A DNA stretch of 64,000 nt from Paraflavitalea pollutisoli (GCF_029360705.1 NZ_JARKMX010000008.1:248001-312000), one strand, 5' to 3'. Shown: positions 45,944 through 54,885, counted from the stretch's first letter. Numbers and translations are program-made. Notes: generated from the sequence alone by a model not told the origin.

Positions 45944-46396
45944 TTAGGGCGCAACAGCCAGTGGCTGGTCGATGATAAACCTGATCCTGGCTGCCTGACC
46001 CACCGTATCGGGCAGCACTTCCCCCTCGCGGTTGTGTTTGCTGTAGGCATAACTGATGTTGCCGGCCTCGTGCAAATGCGCCGCTACCTGCTCGATGCTC
46101 ACAATGGGGCCATTCATATTGGTGCCGTACCAATGCGGCATCTGGCGCAGGTGGGCTGTTACCAGTACATATTTTTCGTCGGAGCGATGTACTTTCTCTA
46201 TTGCTTTTCCATACTGTATGGCAGGTTCATTGCCGTACAGCAGCGCAATGGTACTGTCACTGTTATTGATGAGGGAAGTGATCAGGTGCATGTCTTTTTC
46301 GGGATGCAGGTATTCGGGTGCCAGTACAGGACGGGCGGTCTCTTTACACGCTGCCAACAGCAGCAACACCAGGATGGAAGGAATTAGCTTGATCAT
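45944..46396 (-). CDS. Small lipoprotein of unknown function
   Basis: A 150-residue predicted lipoprotein (LIPSILVLLLLAACKE). The start at 46396 gives the clean signal; the longer frame does not. I do not recognise the domain. It has YVLVTAHLRQMPHWYGTNMNG and a histidine-bearing centre. It lies 10 bp downstream of the cytochrome gene on the same strand, so it is probably its operon partner and may receive or hand over electrons or a ligand. Confidence 0.65.
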   Translation of the reverse strand: MIKLIPSILVLLLLAACKETARPVLAPEYLHPEKDMHLITSLINNSDSTIALLYGNEPAIQYGKAIEKVHRSDEKYVLVTAHLRQMPHWYGTNMNGPIVSIEQVAAHLHEAGNISYAYSKHNREGEVLPDTVGQAARIRFIIDQPLAVAP

Positions 46397-46406
46397 GTTG
46401 GTTGAA

Positions 46407-47342
46407 TTATTTGGTGGGAATATTGAAAACAAAATCCTGATCAGGCACCAGCTCGCGGTGACAGTTGATGCAGGTGATGGCAAAGTCGGCCGTCTTACCG
46501 TAGGGTTTCAGTTGCAGTCCATCAAACTTGGCAAATCCCCAGCCCTCGGTGGAGGCGTATTGCTTACTGTCCTTCACCATGACCTGTACGTTCTGGAAAT
46601 TGCCCGGCAACACATTGCCAGCGCTGTCGGCGGGCTGCTTGCCCCATACCACTTTCACGATGGTGGCACCATCCGGAAAAGGCAATTGATGCGCTTCAAT
46701 GGCTCTTACCATGATGTCGTTGCCATACACCACCCGCATGCTGCCGCCGTCGAATTTATCGGTGCTGCTGATGATTGTCCAGTTCTTGTAGTCTGCCGGG
46801 TAAGCAATTCCCGTGGTTGATACGGGTGTGTTGACAGGGGTATGAGAAGCGTCGGGCTGCATGATCGCTGCGGTATCGACGCGGTGCCTGCCGGGAAGTG
46901 TGTTCACGTAATTCTTCAATGTGGTGAGGTCGGTTGCTGTCAGCTTCGCTTCCGGGTGTGCCCAGGTGTACAGCGCCAGCGGCATTTTATGTTGCTCGAT
47001 CGTATTCACCATCTCCCACAGCAACAATTCACGTACGGCCGGTGGGTTTTTATCCCAGTCAGAAAAATTGAAGCGTGACCGGCCTTCCCGGATATCGCTT
47101 GCTACCAGGTAAGAGGCAGGGGCAATGCGATCGTACCAGGTGGGCTGGGAGTTATTGGAATGGCAATCGTAACAAGCTTTTTGAAAGATGGCCAGCACTT
47201 CGTCGGGTACGGCGATCTCATTGGTGACGGGTGGATTGGTGAATGCCGGCGACGTGAATTGCAGGCCGATGCCGACAAACAACACGATGCCGGCGGTAAT
47301 GATCCATTTTCTTTGTCTGGAGGTGAATTTTCTGGTTTCCAT
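46407..47342 (-). CDS. Haem-binding protein, cytochrome P460-like, with two c-type haem motifs
   Basis: A 311-residue membrane-anchored protein (IITAGIVLFVGIGLQFTSPAF). Residues about 45-150 form a haem-binding domain with CYDCH (CxxCH) and SQPTWYDRIAPASYLVASD. The second half resembles cytochrome P460 (YPADYKNWTIISSTDKFDGG, MRVVYGND, FPDGATIVKVVWG) with a C-terminal CINCH that should carry another c-type haem. P460 proteins act on hydroxylamine or on NO detoxification in some bacteria; redox role here is inferred only. The start at 47342 was chosen by the anchor. It is transcribed away from the HxlR gene across 214 bp. Confidence 0.8.
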   Translation of the reverse strand: METRKFTSRQRKWIITAGIVLFVGIGLQFTSPAFTNPPVTNEIAVPDEVLAIFQKACYDCHSNNSQPTWYDRIAPASYLVASDIREGRSRFNFSDWDKNPPAVRELLLWEMVNTIEQHKMPLALYTWAHPEAKLTATDLTTLKNYVNTLPGRHRVDTAAIMQPDASHTPVNTPVSTTGIAYPADYKNWTIISSTDKFDGGSMRVVYGNDIMVRAIEAHQLPFPDGATIVKVVWGKQPADSAGNVLPGNFQNVQVMVKDSKQYASTEGWGFAKFDGLQLKPYGKTADFAITCINCHRELVPDQDFVFNIPTK

Positions 47343-47556
47343 GTCGGTAAAACTACCCCGCCCGGCAGTTGCCGCCAGCATGGATCCTGCCTGGTCAGAC
47401 AAATTCCGGGGCGAACCGGACAGATCGCCGCGTGACGGCGAACAGCGCTTGCCGGCCGGCAAAAATTTCCGGCATCTGCCGGGCGATTAATTGCCTGTAT
47501 TGGTCAAAATCGTTGCCCGCCCCAACCAACCCGCCGGTAGGTTGTTATAGGCCAGT

Positions 47557-47928
47557 ATGAGTTATAACAGACAGGATACTGTTAGCTGCGAGAACAATCC
47601 CACAGCCGATTGCACGGTACAAGCTGCCCTTTCGATCATCGGCGGCAAATGGAAACTGAAGATCTACAAAGCCCTGCGGGATGGGGTGCCGCAACGTTTT
47701 AACACCATCACTAAATCACTGGGCGATATTTCGGAGAAAACGCTGACGGCCCAGTTGCGGGAGATGGAGGCAGACGGAATCGTGGTACGAACCGTATACC
47801 CTGAAGTGCCTCCGCGTGTCGAGTATAGATTGACCAGGCTCGGCCAGTCACTGGAAGCTGTATTCGCTTCCCTGGATACCTGGGGAAAGTCTTATATCCG
47901 GCAAAAGGCGGCCGTAGTAACGGATTAG
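47557..47928 (+). CDS. HxlR family winged-helix transcription regulator
   Basis: A 123-residue regulator with the HxlR layout: an N-terminal cysteine (SCENNPTADCTVQAALSIIG), WKLKIYKALRDG, helix-turn-helix FNTITKSLGDISEKTLTAQLRE and wing VEYRLTRLGQSLEAV. Members often sense redox or electrophile stress through the N-terminal cysteines. It lies between the divergent cytochrome gene and the downstream SDR gene, and a palindrome at 48021-48038 may be its operator. Confidence 0.88.
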   Translation: MSYNRQDTVSCENNPTADCTVQAALSIIGGKWKLKIYKALRDGVPQRFNTITKSLGDISEKTLTAQLREMEADGIVVRTVYPEVPPRVEYRLTRLGQSLEAVFASLDTWGKSYIRQKAAVVTD

Positions 47929-48020
47929 GGTAGCTGGTTTCGCCAATGCCGTGTTAAAATGCGACAAACTCCCTTTTTACAATGGCCTGGTTGTGAATGA
48001 GGCCAACCTTGCTGTCAGTC

Positions 48021-48038
48021 ACTTACCCTGGGGTAAGT
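48021..48038. promoter_or_regulatory. Perfect palindrome, candidate HxlR operator
   Basis: ACTTACCC-TG-GGGTAAGT, a perfect 8-bp dyad. It lies 53 bp before the SDR start and overlaps the -33 region of a possible promoter (TTTG at 48044-48047). Perfect dyads of this size are typical of HxlR-type binding sites; binding is inferred. Confidence 0.5.
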
Positions 48039-48090
48039 TATTGTTTGCGGATAGAGGTGTTCTTACTTTGCAGTTATAAAAACACAAAGT

Positions 48091-48831
48091 ATGAAAGGAC
48101 ATATAGTCATCACAGGAGGATCTTCAGGCATTGGAGAAGGATTGGCCAGGCATTTTATACAGCAGGGATGGCAGGTATTGATCACCGGCCGCAACAACAA
48201 CAAACTGACGGCGCTTGCCCGGGAACTGCCAGGCTTGCAAACCATCAACTACGATAGCTTACAGCCCGGTCAGGAACAGCTGATCGCAGACTTCATCAGC
48301 CAGCAATGGAATGGCCAACTCGATGTATTGGTCAACAATGCCGGCCATGTGGCGCTCACGCCGATTACCACCATCAACAGAAATGACCTGGAAGCGATGT
48401 ACCAGGTGCACCTGGTAGGCCCAAGCCTGCTCACCGCAGCTTGTGTCCCCTTCCTACAAAAAAGCAAAGGACAGATCATCAATATCAGCAGCAGCCATGG
48501 CATCAAGGCATACGCCGAACTCAGTGCGTATGGCTCTGCCAAAGCGGGATTGAACATGCTGACGTCTATCTGGGCTTTGGAACTGGCCCCGCTGGGCATT
48601 CGGGTGAATGCCATTGCACCTGGTCCTACTAATACGCCGGTACTGGAAAATGCCGGGCTGCCGGCGGAACTGATCCAGGCCATTCACGAAAACGATAAAA
48701 CCACCATACCCCTGCAACGACGTGGCGCCGTCAGCGATATTGTCGCCAATACGGCTATGCTCATCGAGTCGGGGTCATCGTGGGTCACGGGTGTGATACT
48801 GCCGGTAGATGGTGGTATTTCGGTGAGTTGA
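48091..48831 (+). CDS. Short-chain dehydrogenase/reductase (classical SDR)
   Basis: A 246-residue NAD(P)-dependent oxidoreductase with Rossmann glycine motif TGGSSGIG, NNAG (about residue 85), the catalytic Ser near ISSSHG and Tyr-Lys in YGSAKAG, plus the C-terminal DGG. The substrate is unknown. It is the likely target of the HxlR regulator upstream, as HxlR genes often control neighbouring reductases. It is monocistronic. Confidence 0.88.
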   Translation: MKGHIVITGGSSGIGEGLARHFIQQGWQVLITGRNNNKLTALARELPGLQTINYDSLQPGQEQLIADFISQQWNGQLDVLVNNAGHVALTPITTINRNDLEAMYQVHLVGPSLLTAACVPFLQKSKGQIINISSSHGIKAYAELSAYGSAKAGLNMLTSIWALELAPLGIRVNAIAPGPTNTPVLENAGLPAELIQAIHENDKTTIPLQRRGAVSDIVANTAMLIESGSSWVTGVILPVDGGISVS

Positions 48832-48963
48832 CAGCGTAGTGGATGGCAGCTGCCTGATGGAAGGCAGACTGCCGCAGCAATCAGCACGACAGGCGGAATC
48901 AGGCAATGGGGGATTTTGTCTGCAGGGGCAATAAGTGTATATTTATTGCACTCAATCAACCAA

Positions 48964-49890
48964 ATGAAACGACACTGCACAACCCTGCTATTCGCTTGTT
49001 TGCTCACTTTGATCGCTACAGCCCAGGAGCAAAAATATACCCAACAGGAAGTTGTATACGACCGCAAAGATGGCATGGCGCTGATGATGACGGTGCTCAC
49101 GCCTGCAAAACCCAATGGCAAGGCAGTGATCAGTCTGAATAGCGGCGGTTGGGGCTCTTCGTACGACTGGCAAGAAAGTTTTATCACTCGTGCCCTGCCC
49201 TTTGTTAACCGTGGCTATACCGTATTTATCACTTCACATGGTGCAGCACCGAAATACGCCATCGATGATGCCGTATTCGACATCAAACGGGCTGTACAGT
49301 TCGTGCGGTATAAAGCCAGCACCTTTGGCATCGACTCTTTGCATATTGGTATTACCGGGACTTCCTCCGGTGGTCACCTGGCCCTGATGGCGGGCATGGC
49401 CGATGATGTACGCAATTCCGCTTCCAATGACCCAATCGAGCGCATGTCATCGAAAGTGCAGGCCGTAGCGGTATTCTGTCCGCCCACCGATTTCCTGAAT
49501 TATGGAAGGCTGGAGTTCAATTTAGCTGCACAGACAGTCTTGCTGCAGCAACACCGGGTGCTGGGGGCATTCCAATTCAAACAATGGGATAAGGCGCAAA
49601 GAGTGTATGTTCCGGTCACAGACAAAGCCCAGCTTCTCGAAGTGGCAAAGTCGGTGTCTCCGGCTCAACTGGTGACTGCCGACGACGCCCCCACCTATAT
49701 CATGCACGGCGATAAAGACAATGAGGTGCCCCTGCAGCAATCACAATGGATGGAGCAAAAACTCAAAGCCGCCAAAGTACCCGTGGTGCTGACGGTAAAA
49801 CCCGGCGCCGGTCATGGCTGGAAGGGCATGGAAGAAGATGAAAAGGCCTTTGTACAGTGGTTTGACCAACACCTGGGGGTGAAACGATAA
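48964..49890 (+). CDS. Secreted alpha/beta hydrolase
   Basis: A 308-residue enzyme with a signal peptide (LLFACLLTLIATAQ). The nucleophile elbow is GTSSGG (Ser134), an oxyanion region lies near NSGGWGSS, and the His of the triad is in GAGHGWKGM near the C terminus. It belongs to the alpha/beta-hydrolase (esterase or peptidase-like) group; the substrate is unknown. Its stop codon lies 18 bp from the end of the convergent AT-rich gene. Confidence 0.85.
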   Translation: MKRHCTTLLFACLLTLIATAQEQKYTQQEVVYDRKDGMALMMTVLTPAKPNGKAVISLNSGGWGSSYDWQESFITRALPFVNRGYTVFITSHGAAPKYAIDDAVFDIKRAVQFVRYKASTFGIDSLHIGITGTSSGGHLALMAGMADDVRNSASNDPIERMSSKVQAVAVFCPPTDFLNYGRLEFNLAAQTVLLQQHRVLGAFQFKQWDKAQRVYVPVTDKAQLLEVAKSVSPAQLVTADDAPTYIMHGDKDNEVPLQQSQWMEQKLKAAKVPVVLTVKPGAGHGWKGMEEDEKAFVQWFDQHLGVKR

Positions 49891-49908
49891 TTAATCCTGT
49901 TTGGGTAA

Positions 49909-50301
49909 TTAACTGCTTTTGCCGATCAGTGTGCCTTTTTCCTGCTCATCTAGTCCCAAACTTGATACATTGAAATGTAAGTTGTTTTCATAAATCTTAA
50001 TGAATGATGCGGCTATAAGATACCGCTCTTCCTGGCTTTCTAGTTGAAAAAGGTGGCTACCAGGTTTTTTTAGATAGTCGTTCACGGATTTATAGTCATT
50101 GAAGGCGATTGGGCTAATGTCACTGATCTTAATGCCGTCAAGATTCCAATAAACCTGTACAAACGTTGTGTCGAAAAACACAATGTCAATATTGGTTTTA
50201 TTTACCGAGTTTTTAGAGGACCTCAGCAGAAGCTGCCCCAGCCCCATTGTGTAATCACACATCCTGAAAGTCCTATCTGAATTAAAGCACCATGTTTCCA
50301 T
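49909..50301 (-). CDS. AT-rich gene of unknown function
   Basis: A 130-residue protein with no domain I recognise (METWCFNSDRTF, then DIVFFDTTFVQVYWNLDGI and ending LDEQEKGTLIGKSS). Base composition is lower in GC than neighbours, which suggests acquisition. There is no signal peptide. The ATG at 50301 was chosen because the upstream start is a TTG. It lies just downstream of the methyltransferase gene (44 bp), on the same strand. It could be an immunity or accessory protein, but this is a guess. Confidence 0.5.
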   Translation of the reverse strand: METWCFNSDRTFRMCDYTMGLGQLLLRSSKNSVNKTNIDIVFFDTTFVQVYWNLDGIKISDISPIAFNDYKSVNDYLKKPGSHLFQLESQEERYLIAASFIKIYENNLHFNVSSLGLDEQEKGTLIGKSS

Positions 50302-50345
50302 ATTGTTATTTGCTAAAAGGATTTGAAACAATATCTAGGGCGGGT

Positions 50346-50993
50346 CTACGCACCGACCTTGCACTGGAAAAACTTCCGGTACCGTTGTCCATCACCCGCA
50401 TCGGGAATCGGCTTTTCCCGGATGATCTCGATGCGGTTGCGTTGCAGGATCTCCCGGAAGGCGGCCTCGGTTAAATAGGGATTGCGGCAGCCCTTCTCTA
50501 CCGGGCGTGGTGTTGTCGTCAGCGGTTCTTCAAAATAAATCAAGCCACCAGGTTGCAGGATCGATTTGATATCGGCGAGCATCTCATCGCGGCTGTCAAA
50601 TTCATGCAGCACCGCGATCATCAATATCTTGGTGAAGTATTGCTTCGGTAAGTTGGTGGCTGTAGGCGTACCGTAGTGAAACGTAAAGCTATCGATGGAA
50701 ATAGCCGGGTTATACGCTTTGATCATCTTACTGAAGGTACGCCGGTTGCAGGTCGAAGAATCGATGTCTTCCACATGGTAGCGCATCGGCGGGTAATAAG
50801 CAGAAAGCCGTACCAGGTTTTTGCCATTGCCACTGCCGATATCGGCCACCACATCCTGGGGAGTAAGCTGCAATAGGGACACGATCGTATCCAGGCGTCC
50901 CTGCACGAGCTGGTTCACTGGTACCGCTGTACGCTTTTGACCCCACACCAGCGCTGGCAATGAAAGGACGAGCAATAAGATAAGGGTTCTCAT
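50346..50993 (-). CDS. Class I SAM-dependent methyltransferase with signal peptide
   Basis: A 215-residue protein whose N terminus is a clear signal sequence (LILLLVLSLPALVWGQ), followed by a class I methyltransferase domain: motif I DIGSGNGKN, motif IV-like AVLHEF, and LQPGGLIYFEE. An exported methyltransferase is unusual because S-adenosylmethionine is normally cytoplasmic. It may be a membrane-bound enzyme or a misread N terminus; no internal start makes a better domain start. The acceptor is unknown. Confidence 0.7.
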   Translation of the reverse strand: MRTLILLLVLSLPALVWGQKRTAVPVNQLVQGRLDTIVSLLQLTPQDVVADIGSGNGKNLVRLSAYYPPMRYHVEDIDSSTCNRRTFSKMIKAYNPAISIDSFTFHYGTPTATNLPKQYFTKILMIAVLHEFDSRDEMLADIKSILQPGGLIYFEEPLTTTPRPVEKGCRNPYLTEAAFREILQRNRIEIIREKPIPDAGDGQRYRKFFQCKVGA

Positions 50994-51094
50994 CCCTGTA
51001 ATTTAGACTATTTTGGATTACGATGGTCTTTGCCCGGTAGGCGCTAAGACCGCTGCGATCATCCCGCTTTTCCGGTCAACTTGTTGTTCAACAC

Positions 51095-51364
51095 CTATTT
51101 GATCACAAATTCATTGAAGAAGGACTCCCGGTAGATATTGCCGATGGGAATCTCGTTTTTGCCGATATAGACGGTATTGTTGTCCACCGATTCGATTTGC
51201 TTCACATTGATGACATACGACTTACTCACCCGGGCCAACATACTCCTGGACAACTGGTCATAAATGGTCTTGATGTTCATGGCTGTAATTATCTTCTGGT
51301 TGTCGACGTGCATCACGACATAGTCTTTCAATCCTTTGATGAAAGTGGACACTAGCGGCGTCAC
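51095..51364 (-). CDS. Stand-alone LytTR DNA-binding domain (5'-truncated?)
   Basis: An 89-residue frame covering the LytTR domain only (FIKGLKDYVVMHVDNQK, ARVSKSYVINVKQIESVDN, NEIPIGNIYRESFFNEFVI). In relatives this region follows a receiver domain and begins FIEGLKDYV; here the receiver is absent and the start is a GTG. Only 80 bp separate it from the opposite UvrA-like gene, so no upstream portion can exist there. It is either a genuine mini-regulator or a truncated response regulator. Confidence 0.6.
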   Translation of the reverse strand: MTPLVSTFIKGLKDYVVMHVDNQKIITAMNIKTIYDQLSRSMLARVSKSYVINVKQIESVDNNTVYIGKNEIPIGNIYRESFFNEFVIK

Positions 51365-51444
51365 GATACAATAAACGCAGCAAGCAATAGGCCGTGTCCG
51401 GGTATATTGATCATCCCGGCACGGTCTTTATAGCATGATAAGGC

Positions 51445-53712
51445 ATGAAAAATCGCGCCATGATCAGCATCCGGGGTGCCCGGGAGCACAACCTGAAAAA
51501 CCTGTCGCTCGACCTGCCCAAGCATCAGCTTATCGTGTTCACCGGTGTGTCCGGTTCGGGTAAATCATCCCTGGTATTCGATACGATTGCCGCAGAATCG
51601 CAACGGCACCTCAATGAAACCTATGACAGCTTTATCCGGCACCGCCTGCCACATTATGGCCAACCGGATGTCGACAGCATTGCCCACCTGCCTGTGGCCA
51701 TCATCATCGATCAGAAACGCATCGGCGGCAATGCCCGCTCCACCGTGGGTACGGCGACGGAGATATTCACGCTGCTGCGGTTGTTGTATTCCCGGGTAGG
51801 TAAACCATTTGTCGGCTACTCCAATGTGTTTTCCTTTAACAACCCAGTGGGTATGTGTCCACATTGTCAGGGACTGGGCACGGCCGATCACATCGATATC
51901 GATGCCCTGATCGATAAGAACAGGTCGCTGAATGAAGGCGCCATCGACTTCCCCTCCTTTCAGCCAGGCGGCTGGCGGTGGAAACGCTACGTCTATGCCG
52001 GATTGTTTGACAACGATAAAAAGTTGAAAGATTACACGACCGAAGAATGGGACCTGTTGTTGTACGCCGATGACCTCACCCTGGCCAATGCCGATCCGCA
52101 TGAATATCCCAAAACCTCCCGGTATGAGGGTGTCATACCCCGTTTTGAACGTAGTTTTCTCAAACGGGATACCGACGAGATCAAGGGGAAAAACAAATTG
52201 CGGTTCCAGCAGGTGGTTAGCCAGGGTACCTGTCCGGTGTGCAAAGGCACCCGACTCAACGAAAAGATATTATCCTGCCGGATCGATGGAAAACATATTG
52301 CCGATTGTGCCGCCATGCAGGTCGACGAGCTGCTGGTATTTATGCGCGGCATCGATGCCCGGCCGGCAGACACCGTGCGCCAGGCCATCGTCAACGGCTT
52401 ACAGCACCTGTTGGATATCGGGCTGGGCTATCTGAGCCTTGACCGGGAAACAGCTACCTTGTCGGGCGGCGAATCGCAGCGGATCAAGATGGTGAAACAC
52501 CTCGGTAACAGCCTCTCCGACCTCGTTTATATTTTCGATGAACCCAGTGTAGGATTACATCCCGGCGATGTGGACCGCCTCAATGGCCTCATTCGTCAGC
52601 TGCGCGATAAGGGCAATACCATCCTGATCGTTGAGCACGATCCCGATATCATCCTCACGGCCGAACACATCGTCGATATGGGGCCCCGGGCGGGTGAACA
52701 GGGTGGCGAGATCGTGTACCAGGGATCACTCGAAGGCCTTAAAGCGGCCGGCACACTCACCGGCGAAGCACTGGCCAGGCGCAATACGCTGAAGGCAGAT
52801 CCTCGGAAAGCGACCGGCCAGCTCTCCATCAAAAACGCCCGGCTGCACAACCTGAAAAACATCAGTGTCAATATACCTACTGGTGTATTGACCGTTGTTA
52901 CGGGCGTGGCCGGATCGGGCAAGAGCACCCTGATCAACCGGGTGCTGAGCAAACAACATCCCACCGTACGGCTCATCGATCAATCGGCGTTGACGGGCAG
53001 TAAGCGCAGCAACCTGCTCACCTATATGGACATGGCCGATGAAGTACGCCGGATGTATGCGGCCAAACACAAAGTCAGTGCCTCCTTGTTCAGCACCAAT
53101 GCCGCAGGCGCCTGTCCCGAATGCAAAGGACTGGGCGTTATCACCACCGACCTCGCCTTTATGGACGCCGTAGAAGAAACCTGCGAGGTCTGTAACGGAT
53201 CGGGTTTTAAGCCGGAAGTGTTGCAGTATGAGTTGGCAGGAAAAAATATACACGAGTTGCTGCGGATGACGGTAGCAGAAGCCTCCCGTTTTTTAACCCG
53301 GGAGAGCCTGCAGCGCCCGCTGGTACAGTTGGCTGCCGTAGGGCTCGATTATATCCGTTTGGGACAACCGCTCAGTTCTTTTTCGGGAGGAGAAAGACAA
53401 CGGGTAAAACTGGCCGCCGAATTACAGAACAGCGGTCAGGTCTATGTATTTGATGAACCTACTACCGGGCTCCACCTGTCGGACATTGGTAAGCTGCTGC
53501 AGGTATTCGACAACCTCATCGCCCAGGGCAGTACGGTGATCGTGATCGAACACGACCTGCAGGTCATGAGCCAGGCCGACTGGATCATCGATATGGGGCC
53601 AGGCGCCGGTCACGAAGGTGGTACCGTGGTATTTCAGGGAACGGTACAGGATATCGTCACAGACAAACACTCGCTGACGGGCCGATACCTGAAGGCCTAT
53701 AGCGAACGATAA
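51445..53712 (+). CDS. UvrA-like ABC ATPase (short form)
   Basis: A 755-residue ABC protein with two nucleotide-binding halves. Seen are Walker A GVSGSGKSSL and GVAGSGKSTL, signatures LSGGESQRIKM and FSGGERQRVKL, and zinc pairs CPHC, CPVC, CPEC and CEVC. Canonical UvrA has about 940 residues; this one is shorter and lacks room for the full UvrB-interaction/insertion domain, as in the UvrA2/DrrC group linked to antibiotic resistance or DNA-damage tolerance. The exact role is inferred. ATG 51445 was chosen; MISIRGA at 51457 is an alternative. No uvrB or uvrC is nearby. Confidence 0.85.
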   Translation: MKNRAMISIRGAREHNLKNLSLDLPKHQLIVFTGVSGSGKSSLVFDTIAAESQRHLNETYDSFIRHRLPHYGQPDVDSIAHLPVAIIIDQKRIGGNARSTVGTATEIFTLLRLLYSRVGKPFVGYSNVFSFNNPVGMCPHCQGLGTADHIDIDALIDKNRSLNEGAIDFPSFQPGGWRWKRYVYAGLFDNDKKLKDYTTEEWDLLLYADDLTLANADPHEYPKTSRYEGVIPRFERSFLKRDTDEIKGKNKLRFQQVVSQGTCPVCKGTRLNEKILSCRIDGKHIADCAAMQVDELLVFMRGIDARPADTVRQAIVNGLQHLLDIGLGYLSLDRETATLSGGESQRIKMVKHLGNSLSDLVYIFDEPSVGLHPGDVDRLNGLIRQLRDKGNTILIVEHDPDIILTAEHIVDMGPRAGEQGGEIVYQGSLEGLKAAGTLTGEALARRNTLKADPRKATGQLSIKNARLHNLKNISVNIPTGVLTVVTGVAGSGKSTLINRVLSKQHPTVRLIDQSALTGSKRSNLLTYMDMADEVRRMYAAKHKVSASLFSTNAAGACPECKGLGVITTDLAFMDAVEETCEVCNGSGFKPEVLQYELAGKNIHELLRMTVAEASRFLTRESLQRPLVQLAAVGLDYIRLGQPLSSFSGGERQRVKLAAELQNSGQVYVFDEPTTGLHLSDIGKLLQVFDNLIAQGSTVIVIEHDLQVMSQADWIIDMGPGAGHEGGTVVFQGTVQDIVTDKHSLTGRYLKAYSER

Positions 53713-53762
53713 AACAAAATCATCTTCGAGGGCCGCCATGACTCATGGGCACAAACAGCAAA

Positions 53763-53780
53763 ACCGCAGCGTTCACTGCG
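53763..53780. terminator. Short GC-rich hairpin between convergent genes
   Basis: CCGCAG, loop CGTTCA, CTGCGG lies between the UvrA-like and DsbA-like genes. It is a weak stem without a clear T tract, so termination is possible but unproven. Confidence 0.35.
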
Positions 53781-53812
53781 GGCTCATTCATTTATTGCGA
53801 ACAGGTATAACG

Positions 53813-54742
53813 TTATTGGCTAGTAAGCAACCACAAGACGCCATTCTTCGTGACCAGCTTGTCGAGTGCGCCATCATCCACCAACTGTTGCAGAAAATGA
53901 TCTACTGCCTGGCGCGGCATGTCGGATAATTCGGCGAACTCTCTTGAGGTGAGTGTGGGGTAAGTAGTGAACAGGCTCAGCCAGTCATGGTCGTAATGAA
54001 ACTTGCCGGCTGCCGGATACAAACGGGTGATGGCTTGTTCGTACGTCGTATACGGCTGTGATCCATATACGCGTTCTTTATTGCCCGAACTGTCGAGGAA
54101 GAACATAGTAGGAAATCCCCTTACGCCGAGCTTCCTGCCCAGCTCGAGGTCTTCGTTGAACAGGGCCTTGGCCTTACCGGCATAATCTTTTTTCAGTTTT
54201 ACCACATCCAGGCCAACAGCCCTGGCCGCTTCTGACAGTGGTTGCCATTCGCTGATATTTTTCTTTTGCAGGAATACCATTTCACGGATCTTCCGCAGAA
54301 AGCGGATCGCCAGTGCTTCATCCTGCACCTGTGCCGCCTTGAAAGCGATGGAGGCCGGATAGGAAGAAGACAAAGGATCTTCGAGCCATACATCTCCATC
54401 GATGGGCATATCATAGTGAAGGCTCACTTCATCCCAATGACTGGCGACATCGGAGGGTTTGCTGATACCGCCGCTGTTATAGCTCCAGTCGGGCAACAAG
54501 CCGCCCATGCGGTATTCGATGTCGAGGTGCTTGCCATATTGCAATTTCAGTTTCCGGAGGGCTGGCTCGATGCCCCAGCACGACGAGCAAATGGGATCGG
54601 TATAGTAGATGACGCGGATGGGCTGATTGCCGGCCGCAATGGCTTCTGTTTGCAGATCGCTGTGGGCGGCCGGCAATTCGCAAAGGCCGGTCTCGATATC
54701 ACACAGTAAAGGGTTCACCGTCTGGTTTTCCATGAATGTCAT
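53813..54742 (-). CDS. DsbA/FrnE-like (SpxH-like) thioredoxin-fold protein
   Basis: A 309-residue cytoplasmic protein of the DsbA family, FrnE/SpxH subgroup, with CSSC (Cys52, Cys55) in DPICSSCWG, then GLLPDWSYNSGGI and LGVRGFPTMFFLD. A C-terminal extension (LTSREFAELSDMPRQAVDHF) resembles a winged helix or adaptor. FrnE-type proteins isomerise or oxidise disulphides; SpxH adapts substrates to ClpXP. Which role fits is open. The start at 54742 precedes the conserved domain; MENQ at 54733 is also possible. Monocistronic. Confidence 0.85.
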   Translation of the reverse strand: MTFMENQTVNPLLCDIETGLCELPAAHSDLQTEAIAAGNQPIRVIYYTDPICSSCWGIEPALRKLKLQYGKHLDIEYRMGGLLPDWSYNSGGISKPSDVASHWDEVSLHYDMPIDGDVWLEDPLSSSYPASIAFKAAQVQDEALAIRFLRKIREMVFLQKKNISEWQPLSEAARAVGLDVVKLKKDYAGKAKALFNEDLELGRKLGVRGFPTMFFLDSSGNKERVYGSQPYTTYEQAITRLYPAAGKFHYDHDWLSLFTTYPTLTSREFAELSDMPRQAVDHFLQQLVDDGALDKLVTKNGVLWLLTSQ

Positions 54743-54885
54743 TGTTTGTTTTCCTGTTTGCTTACTTTCCCTCGCTCCTTCGGAGCCGGATGTCGGGTGT
54801 AAAATTGACGAAATGCGCCACGCCAAACAATAAGTCAGGAAAACATGACTACCCGATTAACAATTCATTAGCCGGGTATCGAAGT

